Assembly: GCF_045291395.1 (NCBI RefSeq)
Contig: NZ_CP152342.1
Span: 1,488,001-1,552,000, forward strand
DNA: 64,000 nucleotides
Reading direction: 5' to 3'
DNA from: MR-S7 sp000400995
GTDB taxonomy: Bacteria; Pseudomonadota; Gammaproteobacteria; Burkholderiales; Burkholderiaceae_C
The first letter of the stretch is position 1. Each line of letters starts with the position of its first letter. The notes below the pieces were generated by a model. The model made no database searches and had not been told where the DNA came from. It saw only the letters and a program-made list of their open reading frames with translations. The translations under genes and the position numbers were made by a program. Positions 7,825-15,858 of the stretch are shown in pieces.

Positions 7825-9591
7825 ATGACACTGCCCATTCAGCCCACCTTGAAGATCCGCCAGATCGTTCAAGGCAAGAACCCCCGCGAATACTTCGACC
7901 CGGCCGAAATGGCCGAACTCGAGGAAAGCATCCGTGCCCTCGGCGTGATCGAGCCCATCGTGGTTCGGCCCATTCCCGGTAGCGATCTCTACGAGATCAT
8001 CGCTGGCGAGCGCCGCTGGCGCGCCGCCAAGAACGTGTTCGGTGACGACTACGACATGCCGATCACCTTCAAGGCGGTTGGCGATGCCGATGCCGAGGCG
8101 ATGGCGGTCAGCGAAAACTACCACCGCGCCTCGATGTCGGCGGCCGAGGAAGCCCGCGCCGCGCAGCGCCAGCTACACCGCAACCACGGCGACCGCGAGG
8201 AAACCGCCCGCGCCATGGGCTGGTCGCCCGATGTGCTGGATCGCCGGCTGGCGCTGCTGACCTGCACCCCCGAGGTGCTCAAGGCGCTGACCGAGCGGCG
8301 CATCCAGATCGGCCACGCCGAACTGCTGGCGGGCATCGCGCCCGACAAGCAGGACAGCGTGCTTGCCGGCATCGTCACGCACAAGGTGACGGTCGCGGTG
8401 CTAAAGGCCCAACTCGGGAAATTCGCCCGCAAGCTGGCCGACGCGATTTTCGACACCGCGCCCTGCGTGTCTTGCCCGCACAACTCGGCCCGGCAGGCCG
8501 GCCTGTTCGTGGAATCCCTGGGCGAGGGCTATTGCCAGCATCCGAGCCATTTCGAGGAACTGACGCAGCAGGCCGTTCAGGCCCGGGCCGACGCGCTGCG
8601 CGACGAGTACCCGGTGATCCGCATCGTGAAGGCGTCCGACGGCTTCGCGCCGCTGCCGGTGGGAGCGGATGGCGATCTCGGGGTGGGCGAATCGCAGTAC
8701 GCCGCCTGCCAGGGATGCCAGTCCTTCGGCTGCGCCGTCTCGGCGATGCCGGGCAGCTATGGGCAGGTGACGGCTTCGCTCTGTTTCGACGCGGCCTGCA
8801 ATAGCCAGAAAGTCGCCCTGTGGCGCAAGGCGCAGCGCGAGGCATTGCAGGAGGACACGCTCGCCGCCGATGCGGCCATGAAGCCCGGAACGTCCCGTAC
8901 CGCCAAACCGACCCGCGCCAAGCCCGCCGCCAAGGCCTCCAACCAGACCCCGCAGCGTGTCGTCTCGCACCGCCTGTCCGAGTGGCGCAAGTGGACCGCC
9001 CGCGCGCTGATGAAGCAGCCGCAGCGCAACCAGCGCGTGCTGATCGCGCTGGCGCGCTACGGCCATGCCGGAGATGCACGGGTGATCGAGTACGGCGTGG
9101 CGATGAATCGGATTGCGGGCGGGTGGACCAGCGAATCCGGCTGGGGGCTGGCGTCGCACCTGTCGCGGGCCGACCAGCTCGCGCCCGAGCACCTGGACCC
9201 GTTGGTGCAGGCCGTCGCCGCGTCCGCCGCCTTCGGCGTGACCGAGCGCGACTTGCTGGCGCTGCTGAACTACCTGGAAGTGGAGGAGGCGGACTACTTC
9301 AAGTGGGACAAGGAATTTCTCGATCTGTTCACGATGAGCGAACTGGAAAGCCTCGCCGGGGAAGTCGGTTTGAAGAAGGCGATGGGCTCGCGCTTCAAGG
9401 TCGTGCGGGCGGCGCGCAAGCCGGAGTTCATCGCGGCACTGCTCGGCGTCAACAGCTTCGCCTACCAGGGCACGGTGCCCGCCGTGATGCGCTACCCCCG
9501 GCAGTCCTTGGGCGGCGCGGCCCGGCCCGAGGGCCATCGCGCCAGCCTCGCGCAGGCCGAGCAGGAGGCGCTGGAAGCCGAACCCGCGTGA
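7825..9591 (+). CDS. parB: PRTRC system ParB-family protein
   Basis: First gene of the PRTRC operon, 588 residues. Residues 15-100 are a ParB/Srx nuclease-like domain with a clear GERRWRAA motif (in ParB proteins this pocket binds CTP). A helix-turn-helix/KorB-like region follows (about 110-170, SAAEEARAAQRQLHRNHGDREETARAMGWS). Two Cys clusters (CVSCPHN; CQGCQSFGC with a later CFDAAC) suggest bound metal, unusual for chromosomal ParB. An Ala/Lys/Thr-rich linker separates a helical C-terminal domain. AGGAGAAACC precedes the ATG. In PRTRC cassettes this protein accompanies the ThiF and ParM-like partners. Confidence 0.88.
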   Translation: MTLPIQPTLKIRQIVQGKNPREYFDPAEMAELEESIRALGVIEPIVVRPIPGSDLYEIIAGERRWRAAKNVFGDDYDMPITFKAVGDADAEAMAVSENYHRASMSAAEEARAAQRQLHRNHGDREETARAMGWSPDVLDRRLALLTCTPEVLKALTERRIQIGHAELLAGIAPDKQDSVLAGIVTHKVTVAVLKAQLGKFARKLADAIFDTAPCVSCPHNSARQAGLFVESLGEGYCQHPSHFEELTQQAVQARADALRDEYPVIRIVKASDGFAPLPVGADGDLGVGESQYAACQGCQSFGCAVSAMPGSYGQVTASLCFDAACNSQKVALWRKAQREALQEDTLAADAAMKPGTSRTAKPTRAKPAAKASNQTPQRVVSHRLSEWRKWTARALMKQPQRNQRVLIALARYGHAGDARVIEYGVAMNRIAGGWTSESGWGLASHLSRADQLAPEHLDPLVQAVAASAAFGVTERDLLALLNYLEVEEADYFKWDKEFLDLFTMSELESLAGEVGLKKAMGSRFKVVRAARKPEFIAALLGVNSFAYQGTVPAVMRYPRQSLGGAARPEGHRASLAQAEQEALEAEPA

Positions 9592-9667
9592 CGATGCAGG
9601 CCCTGGACGCGGCAGTACCGGGGCCTAGCATGGACGCATGCCCCTGAACCCTTCAAGGAGACCCCAG

Positions 9668-10147
9668 ATGACGATGTTCGAGGAACTGTATGCGCTGGCG
9701 CTGAACGCCACGCTGACGATGACGGTGAGCGCCGACGAGAAGTCCGGGCGGCTGACGGTCAATGTCATCCCCAAGCCCCGCGCCGACGCAGCCGAACCGG
9801 CGCTCGCGCAGCCATTGAGCCTGACGGCCACGCCGCAGGAGTTCGATACCGGCTTCATCGACGCCTTGTGCGGCTACCGCGAGACGCGCCAGAGCCTCGC
9901 GCAGCAGGTCGAGGCGACCAAGGAAGTGATCGAGGCGGCGAAGGCCGCATCCGTGAAGAAGGCCAGCGAGGCGACGGCCAAAGCCAGCGCCGCAAAGGTT
10001 GCGCCCAAGCCTGCGCCCGCCGCTTCCAGTCCCGCGCCTGCGCTCGCATCCACCGATGACGATGACGATGGCGGCGACACCCCGGCATCCGGGTTTGTCG
10101 CCGCCCCCGCTGCGGCCAGCGGCGACTCCTTCGACCTGTTCGGCTGA
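9668..10147 (+). CDS. PRTRC system protein E
   Basis: A 159-residue protein; the start follows AAGGAGACCCCAG. The N-terminal half (about 1-70) has a strand-rich domain (LNATLTMTVSADEKSGRLTV), then the TGFIDALCGYRETRQSL helix typical of PRTRC-E. The rest is a coiled-coil/Ala-Lys-rich stretch and a disordered acidic tail (six-residue Asp run) ending in DSFDLFG, a short hydrophobic tip that could be a docking peptide. It sits second in the cassette. Molecular role unknown. Confidence 0.82.
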   Translation: MTMFEELYALALNATLTMTVSADEKSGRLTVNVIPKPRADAAEPALAQPLSLTATPQEFDTGFIDALCGYRETRQSLAQQVEATKEVIEAAKAASVKKASEATAKASAAKVAPKPAPAASSPAPALASTDDDDDGGDTPASGFVAAPAAASGDSFDLFG

Positions 10148-10248
10148 AGGCGCAATGGCGGGTTGAAAGCGGCGGACGCACTGAGAAACTGATCCGTAAG
10201 GCGGTCGTGGGGACCGCCGCTACCCACCGACACAAGGAGAGCGACACC

Positions 10249-10677
10249 ATGTCGATTGAAGTCAGTCCCATCGTGCGGACGTTCACCTACCAAGGCATCA
10301 TGCTGCCGGACGTGCCCGGCCTCGCGCCCGGCGAAGTGCGCAACCTCTACAGCGCGCAGTACCCCGAACTCATCAGCGCCGAAATCGACGGTGGGGAAGT
10401 CGTCAACGGGCGGCAGGATTACACCTTCCGCAAGGCGGTCGGCGTCAAGGGGGCCACGCGCAGCGGCGGGCGGCTCGCCGCGCTGCGCCAACGCGTGCAG
10501 GACGAGGCCGAAGGCCGCAGCGGTTCCGACCCCCGGCTTGACCTTGCCCTGACGCGGCGGGTATCCCAGGCCTGCGCACAGGCGTGGAGCGGTTTCGCGG
10601 AACTGGACAACGCCCGGCATGCGAATGCCCGCGCCGCCGTCACCATCACCAGCGACATGCTCGCGCCGCTGCCATGA
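10249..10677 (+). CDS. PRTRC system protein C (ubiquitin-like) with C-terminal extension
   Basis: A 142-residue protein; the start follows CAAGGAGAGCGACACC. Residues 1-68 match PRTRC-C: a beta-grasp-like pattern (FTYQGIMLPDVPG, VRNLYSAQYPELISAEI, YTFRKAVGVKG). To my knowledge the family is grouped with prokaryotic ubiquitin-like proteins. Unlike the usual roughly 70-residue form, this copy continues for about 74 residues after an SGG, with a helical tail. The final ATG overlaps the next gene (ATGA), indicating translational coupling with protein F. Confidence 0.8.
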   Translation: MSIEVSPIVRTFTYQGIMLPDVPGLAPGEVRNLYSAQYPELISAEIDGGEVVNGRQDYTFRKAVGVKGATRSGGRLAALRQRVQDEAEGRSGSDPRLDLALTRRVSQACAQAWSGFAELDNARHANARAAVTITSDMLAPLP

Positions 10678-11729
10678 ACGCCGTCCACCAGCCGTCTCCA
10701 GCGTCCGCCATGCCGCTGACGCTGCCCCGCCTGTCGGGCGCGGTGCCGCGTACCGTGGTGCCGGGCGTGCTGGCGGCGGCGAACACGCGCATCGCTCGCT
10801 TCCTGATCGACGCGGGCGTGTTCGGCGAAGCGGATATTCCCGAGTCCTGGGACGATTCCCTGCGGGCGTGCGAGCAGGCCATCGCCGCCCGCATCCGCTG
10901 CGAGATCGGACCGCTGCATTGCCTGCGGCCCGGTTTCGGGATGCACGTGCTCGACGCGGACGGCTTCCCCATCGGCGGCTACAGCGTGGGCCGGGCTTCC
11001 GACAAACCCCGCGTCTATACCGCCGTTGAGGTCTATTGGGGGGAAACCAGCGAGCAGGCATGGCCGGTCGGGCAGCGGCTGCAAGCCTTGGAGGCAGCCC
11101 TGCCGGGCCTGGGCCGCACGGTCCTGCAGGCATTGCGAGAGGGCTGCGCCCAGGTGTATCCGCTGTTCACGCCCGACATCGCCTGCGACGTGGCCAGCAT
11201 GATCTACTGGTGCGGCGAGGAAAACGAGGAAATCGCCCTGGACATGAACTGCGGCGGTGACGAGGAAGAACGCGAGGCCATGCGCCGCGACATGCTGACC
11301 CGCGCCGAATTGGACGATACCTATCCTGAATGGGCACGGCAATGGATGGGGCGGACGGCGAAGAAGCGCCCCGGCCGCTGCAGCCTGCGCCGTGCCGTCA
11401 AGACCCTGACCGACCCCGGCCTGCGCCAGATCGCCGCCGATGCGCTGTCGCTGTCGCGGCTGCAATGCGATGACACGTTCCGCCCCGAGATCGAAGGCGA
11501 GTACGTGGGGTTCGGTGCCGTCCTGTCCTGGGAGGACGGCGACCTGACCACGCGCATCTACGACGACTTGCTGCAACTGGCCCACCAGAGTGAGTTCTGT
11601 GAGCGCATGGGCGAATTCACCATCGCGCTGAACGACCCCGGCGCACTCGGCGCATGGGTGCGGGCGATGCGTCCGCGCTTCCGGGCCATCGGCCTGATCG
11701 ACCGCTTGATTCACCAACTCGCGGGCTGA
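10674..11729 (+). CDS. PRTRC system protein F
   Basis: A 351-residue protein starting at ATGA inside the end of protein C. It is mostly soluble and alpha/beta, with an acidic central part (CGEENEEIALDMNCGGDEEEREA) and a C-terminal region ending FRAIGLIDRLIHQL. The size and operon position fit PRTRC-F. No enzymatic motif is evident. In other bacterial ubiquitin-like operons helical accessory domains occupy this slot; whether F is such a partner is inference. Confidence 0.8.
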   Translation: MNAVHQPSPASAMPLTLPRLSGAVPRTVVPGVLAAANTRIARFLIDAGVFGEADIPESWDDSLRACEQAIAARIRCEIGPLHCLRPGFGMHVLDADGFPIGGYSVGRASDKPRVYTAVEVYWGETSEQAWPVGQRLQALEAALPGLGRTVLQALREGCAQVYPLFTPDIACDVASMIYWCGEENEEIALDMNCGGDEEEREAMRRDMLTRAELDDTYPEWARQWMGRTAKKRPGRCSLRRAVKTLTDPGLRQIAADALSLSRLQCDDTFRPEIEGEYVGFGAVLSWEDGDLTTRIYDDLLQLAHQSEFCERMGEFTIALNDPGALGAWVRAMRPRFRAIGLIDRLIHQLAG

Positions 11730-11754
11730 GACTGTGTTCAGGAGGCCATCGACC

Positions 11755-12495
11755 ATGAACGAAGCGGAATTCCATATCCACGCGCCATCGGACGGCGTGC
11801 TGGCGCTCGACGCCGCTGTGCTGATCTACCGAGGCGCATCCGGCGGCGCGCTGGCCACGCTGCATGACGTGCATCACGTGGATGGCGAGGCCGTCATCGG
11901 CGCGGGCCAGCCGATGACGCCGCGCAAGGCCATCGAACTGTCGCGGGCGTTGCTCAAACGCGTCGCCCACGGCGGCTTCCTGCCTGCCAACGTGCTCTAT
12001 ATGGACGGTGACTTGATTCTCTGGTGGGAGCCTCCGGCGCGGCGGCATGTCACCTTCCGGGTCGCCGACAGCCACGCCGACCTGTTCGGCGGCAGGGAGC
12101 GTGGCGAATCGGTGCCGCATCCGGGTTTGATCTTCGCCGCATCCACCCGCGTTTGGCGGGTGTGGGCCGTCAAGGGCCGCGAGCGTCCGACGCCGCAGAC
12201 AGCGCTCTACCAGGCTCCGTATTTCAACGTCGACGGGCAGGGCCAGATTTGCCAGGGCAATGTGCCCCGGCCCGAAGGCACGACCATCGACAAGATCCAG
12301 ACCTGGAACGACGCCTTTTTCCGTTCCTACTTCACCCACCCCAACGTCCCGGCCAAGCTGGTCAAACACCGGGGCGGCGCCTATGCCTTCTGGCGCGAAC
12401 TGCTCGACGGCCGATTCGAGCGATTCCCGGAGCGCGTGCTGGTGCCCGCCAAGAGCACCCTCGGGGCGCTACTCGGTATGAAGGAGAAACCATGA
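11755..12495 (+). CDS. PRTRC system protein B (E2-like)
   Basis: A 246-residue protein; CAGGAGG lies 9 bases upstream of the ATG. It has the PRTRC-B layout: an N-terminal strand region, LYMDGDLILWWEPP, then YFNVDGQGQICQGNV. Cys166 is the only cysteine in the protein and lies in the short QICQGN loop, where E2/UBC-type conjugating enzymes of the Prok-E2 group carry their active cysteine (family knowledge). With C (ubiquitin-like), A (JAB) and ThiF (E1) it would form a conjugation pathway. Its stop overlaps the next start (ATGA). Confidence 0.82.
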   Translation: MNEAEFHIHAPSDGVLALDAAVLIYRGASGGALATLHDVHHVDGEAVIGAGQPMTPRKAIELSRALLKRVAHGGFLPANVLYMDGDLILWWEPPARRHVTFRVADSHADLFGGRERGESVPHPGLIFAASTRVWRVWAVKGRERPTPQTALYQAPYFNVDGQGQICQGNVPRPEGTTIDKIQTWNDAFFRSYFTHPNVPAKLVKHRGGAYAFWRELLDGRFERFPERVLVPAKSTLGALLGMKEKP

Positions 12496-13199
12496 TGGAC
12501 CCGCGCGATGTTGCCTTGCAGGCCAGTTGCCCGGTCGTGACCGCGCCCCGCTTTGGAGAACTGTCGGAGATGGCCAACGGCCAGCGCCTGATCGTTGCCG
12601 CCAATGGCCTGTTCGTGCAGGTGCGCCTGGATTGGCTGGATTGCGTTCAGCGGCTCACACCGGCCATCGGCCTGCCGCTGCCCTATGGCCCGCTGGATGA
12701 ACGGCTGCGGTTCGCCTTCGGCGTGCTGCCCATCCGGCTCATCGAGGCGTTCGTGGACGCGGGCCGCAAGGGGCTGCCTGACGAAGTCGCCGGTGTGCTG
12801 ATCTACCAGCGGTCCACGCGCAGCCTGCGGCTGGCTCTGTGCGAGCCGCTGTACGCCTCGCCGGGCCGTATCGAGTACCGGCGTCCCGCGATGGCGGACG
12901 ACGAAACGGTCGCGGTCGATCTGCACACCCACGGGTGCGGCCTGCCGTTCTGGTTGGCGGACGACGATCGCGACGACCAGGGCATCAAGGTCGCTGGCGT
13001 GTTCGGATGCCTCCATCGGCCCAGGCCGCTGGCCGAGTTCCGGCTGGTGCTCAATGGGCGGTACAAGGCGCTGCCCCATCCTTGGCAGGCCGTGCCTGGG
13101 AAAGCGGTCGATGCGGACCTCGACCCCGGCCTTGAGCCGGGCCTGATGCACCGGATACTGAAACGGTGGCATACGAGAGGACTTCCATGGAACACCTGA
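12492..13199 (+). CDS. PRTRC system protein A (JAB/MPN-like)
   Basis: A 235-residue protein coupled to B by a 4-base overlap. The C-terminal half is a JAB/MPN-type metalloprotease domain: a Glu before a strand (DEVAGVLIY), then VDLHTHG with the two metal-binding His, then an Asp-rich segment DDDRDD giving the third ligand. The Ser normally found between the HxH and the Asp is absent (the intervening residues are GCGLPFWLA), so isopeptidase activity may be altered. Expected to process or remove the ubiquitin-like protein C. Its end overlaps the ThiF start by 13 bases. Confidence 0.8.
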   Translation: MMDPRDVALQASCPVVTAPRFGELSEMANGQRLIVAANGLFVQVRLDWLDCVQRLTPAIGLPLPYGPLDERLRFAFGVLPIRLIEAFVDAGRKGLPDEVAGVLIYQRSTRSLRLALCEPLYASPGRIEYRRPAMADDETVAVDLHTHGCGLPFWLADDDRDDQGIKVAGVFGCLHRPRPLAEFRLVLNGRYKALPHPWQAVPGKAVDADLDPGLEPGLMHRILKRWHTRGLPWNT

Positions 13200-14026
13200 T
13201 CGACCCCAATCTCATCGACCGCCGCGTCACTGTGCATCTGGTGGGTGTGGGCGGCAACGGCGCGCAGATGGCGGCCTGTCTGGCACGGCTGGACATCGCC
13301 ATGCGCGCCCTCGGCCACCCCCACGGCCTGCACGTCACGGCCTTCGACGCCGACCGCGTGAGCGAGGCCAACGTGGGGCGGCAACTTTACAGCGCCGTTG
13401 ACGTGGGTCGCCACAAGGCCATCGTCACCATCCACCGGCTCAATCAGTTCTACGGCCTGGACTGGCAGGCGCAGCCTCTGCGCTACGAGGCCTACCAGGA
13501 GAGCCGCAGCCTGCGCCAATCCTGCGACCTGATGATTAGTTGCGTGGACAGCCGGGCGGCGCGGCGCACCCTGCACGAACTGACATTTGATGCCTACGCG
13601 GGCTGTCCGTACTGGCTCGACCTCGGCAATACCGAGGCGACCGCACAGGTTGTCCTGGGGCAGCCGCTGGGCAGGCGTGCGGAGCGCAGGGCGGGCCGGT
13701 GCCCGCGCCTGCCTTGCGTCACCGAACTGTTCCCGGAACTGCTGGACGACACGACACCCGAGGACAACCAGCCGTCCTGCTCGGTCCGCATGTCGCTGGC
13801 GTCCCAGGGGCTGTTCGTCAACGATGTGGCCGTGCGGTTCGCGGCGCAGATGCTCTACGAACTATTCTCGAAAGGACGGCTGTCGGCGCATGGCGTGGTC
13901 ATCAATCTGGACTCGAAGCGTACCGGCCCGATAGAGGTCGATCCCCGCACCTGGGCTCGGTTCGGCTTCCATGCCGAGGACGCCGAGGAATCTCAACAAC
14001 CCCAAGAAACAGCGATGACGGAGTAA
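13187..14026 (+). CDS. PRTRC system ThiF-family protein (E1-like)
   Basis: A 279-residue protein. Residues 15-27 hold the GVGGNGAQ nucleotide-binding loop of ThiF/MoeB/E1 enzymes, then FDADRVSEANVGRQLY, the conserved D...N..RQ stretch that positions ATP-Mg and adenylates the C-terminus of a ubiquitin-like protein. A candidate catalytic Cys is in QPSCSVRMSL near residue 202. It is short, without an added ubiquitin-fold domain, as in other PRTRC ThiF proteins. The ATG at 13187 overlaps protein A; the Met at 13166 upstream is less likely. Confidence 0.87.
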   Translation: MEHLIDPNLIDRRVTVHLVGVGGNGAQMAACLARLDIAMRALGHPHGLHVTAFDADRVSEANVGRQLYSAVDVGRHKAIVTIHRLNQFYGLDWQAQPLRYEAYQESRSLRQSCDLMISCVDSRAARRTLHELTFDAYAGCPYWLDLGNTEATAQVVLGQPLGRRAERRAGRCPRLPCVTELFPELLDDTTPEDNQPSCSVRMSLASQGLFVNDVAVRFAAQMLYELFSKGRLSAHGVVINLDSKRTGPIEVDPRTWARFGFHAEDAEESQQPQETAMTE

Positions 14027-14031
14027 ATGGC

Positions 14032-14241
14032 ATGAGCATGAAGCAATGGAATGTGCGCGTGGAACGCGGCGGCGAAGCGGTGCATATCGGGCAGGTAGCT
14101 GAAACCACGGAAGCCCTGGCGCGGTGCGCCGCGCTGTCGCGCTACGGCGTTTCCGAAGATGAAGTCGAAGCCGGTGGCGTCAGGCCGCGCGGCGAGGCCA
14201 TCTATCCCGACGAGGCGTTCGAGGTTTCGCCCGCGCTGTAG
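14032..14241 (+). CDS. Small hypothetical protein after the PRTRC operon
   Basis: A 69-residue acidic protein starting 6 bases after the ThiF stop and so probably part of the same transcript. Sequence such as WNVRVERGGEAVHIGQVAE followed by ALARCAALSRYGVSEDE suggests a small strand-helix domain. No known motif. It may be an accessory member of the cassette in this element. Confidence 0.5.
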   Translation: MSMKQWNVRVERGGEAVHIGQVAETTEALARCAALSRYGVSEDEVEAGGVRPRGEAIYPDEAFEVSPAL

Positions 14242-14371
14242 GGATGGACGCCGGTATCGGCGGCGTGCCGAGAATGGGCCTTGGCGCTGGCAGGTTACTA
14301 TTACTTGGTAGGAGGCATGGGACGGCTGCTCTCTATGCCTCGCAGATTGCCCTTCGTGACGACAAGGTTCT

Positions 14372-14719
14372 ATGGCCCGAAAACTCACTATCCTCGAAAT
14401 CAACCAGCAGATCGCCAAGCTGCAACAGCAGGCCGACGAGGTCAGGCTTGCCGAGAAAGCGGAAGTCGTGGCCCGCATCAGGAAGGCCATCCCGGTCTAC
14501 GGCATCACGCCGGTCGATCTGTTTGACGCGCCCGCCAAGCGAGGAGGGCGCAAAGCCAGCGGGAAGGCGACCGTGAAGGACGAATCCAAGCCTACAAGGA
14601 CGGGGCGCATCAAGTACCGGGACGATGCAGGCCATACCTGGTCGGGCTACGGTCGCAAGCCGCAATGGCTTGTTGCCGCGCTGGCCAGCGGCAAGACCGA
14701 AGCCGACCTGCTCGCCTGA
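14372..14719 (+). CDS. H-NS family nucleoid-associated protein
   Basis: A 115-residue protein with the two-part build of H-NS: an N-terminal coiled coil for oligomerisation (about 5-50, EINQQIAKLQQQADEVRLAEK) and a C-terminal DNA-binding domain (about 80-115) with KYRDDAGHTWSGYGRKPQWL, the H-NS consensus in betaproteobacteria. Mobile elements often carry such xenogeneic silencers to keep their own genes quiet in a new host. A Lys/Ala-rich linker joins the two parts. Confidence 0.85.
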   Translation: MARKLTILEINQQIAKLQQQADEVRLAEKAEVVARIRKAIPVYGITPVDLFDAPAKRGGRKASGKATVKDESKPTRTGRIKYRDDAGHTWSGYGRKPQWLVAALASGKTEADLLA

Positions 14720-14739
14720 ACCACCGCCCTCGCGGCGCA

Positions 14740-15858
14740 TCACGTGCTCGGCTGGCGCGGCAGGACCGCGCCGATGTACGCGCCCGAGGCGCGCATCCTC
14801 GAATGGCCGGCTCGTTCGGCCACCGCCAGTCTGGCGGCACGATCCACGTCCGCCGGCACCGGTCCCCCGCCGCGCACTGGCGAGGCACTGCCTGACTGGC
14901 TCTCGTAGAAGTCGTTCAGGTTGCCATGCCGCAGGCCATGCCCTGTGACGCCAGCCTGCCGCCGCGTGATCCCGAATTTCTCCAAGGCGTAGTCCAACCG
15001 GCGCAGGTTGCGCTCGAGGCTGTGGGCCGGGTGGCCCATGTGTGCATCGCGGCTCGTGACCAGTGAGCGCGCCAGCGCCACCGCCGACCGCTGTTCGGGC
15101 GTCTCCAACGCCACCCACCGAACGCGCCCGCCTTTTCCTTTCACCCACACATACTCATCCGCCTTGCACTTGTCCATTGGTAGCCCGGTCTGCTCGAAGG
15201 GCATGACGTGTTCGTAGGGCCGGAACATCACGGATTCCTTGCGACGCAGCGCCAAGGTGTGCATGAGGCGCAGCGAGGCGGCCACGCGTGCGTCGAACAC
15301 GGCCACCTCGGCCAGCTTCGCTTCTACGTCCACCCCTTGCGCGGCCCAGCCCTTGTCGCGCTGCGCGTATTCGTGCCGCTCGTATTCCTCCAGGCTCAGG
15401 CCGTAGTGGGCGGGGCCACGCACGAAGCCGGGCTTGTCGAGCCAGGACGCGAGTCCGCGCAGGAAGCTCAGGTAAGTCTGGATGGTCGCCGGTGCCAACT
15501 GCTCGCGCTGCCACACCTGCACCATCGCATGCACATGCTTCTGGCCCAGGTTGCGCGGGTCGGGCGGTGTGCGGAACCCGGCCTTACGCTGGAGGTCGCG
15601 GAAGAACTGCCGCAGGAAGCGTGCCCGCTCGTGGCGTGTCTTGTGTGAGACGGTTTTCTCCCGGGCCGTGTGCTGGCTGTTGAACAGCGTGATGAGCACG
15701 TCGAGCACTTTCATCGGATCGGCCCTGCCAGGCTGGTAGCGTGCCAGCACTTCCTTCGGTGACTTTCCCACCCAGTCCTGGCGGCGGGGCGGGTCAGAGC
15801 CTCGGATGCGGCCAGGGCTTACCGGGTCGACGGTGCCTGGGCGTGAGATGCGGGGCAT
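14740..15858 (-). CDS. Tyrosine recombinase/integrase (Integrase_1 type)
   Basis: A 372-residue site-specific recombinase. The N-terminal part (about 45-170) is a SAM-like core-binding domain (ERARFLRQFFRDLQRK, TIQTYLSFLRGLASWL). The catalytic domain has the usual set: ALRRKESV (Arg), VKGKGGRVRW (Lys), TGHGLRHG (HxxR), AERAGHSRM (His) and GAYIG (nucleophile Tyr). It is probably active. It is transcribed towards the PRTRC operon; no attachment site is obvious beside it. It could be the element's own integrase or a DNA-rearranging enzyme acting elsewhere. Confidence 0.85.
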   Translation of the reverse strand: MPRISRPGTVDPVSPGRIRGSDPPRRQDWVGKSPKEVLARYQPGRADPMKVLDVLITLFNSQHTAREKTVSHKTRHERARFLRQFFRDLQRKAGFRTPPDPRNLGQKHVHAMVQVWQREQLAPATIQTYLSFLRGLASWLDKPGFVRGPAHYGLSLEEYERHEYAQRDKGWAAQGVDVEAKLAEVAVFDARVAASLRLMHTLALRRKESVMFRPYEHVMPFEQTGLPMDKCKADEYVWVKGKGGRVRWVALETPEQRSAVALARSLVTSRDAHMGHPAHSLERNLRRLDYALEKFGITRRQAGVTGHGLRHGNLNDFYESQSGSASPVRGGGPVPADVDRAARLAVAERAGHSRMRASGAYIGAVLPRQPST

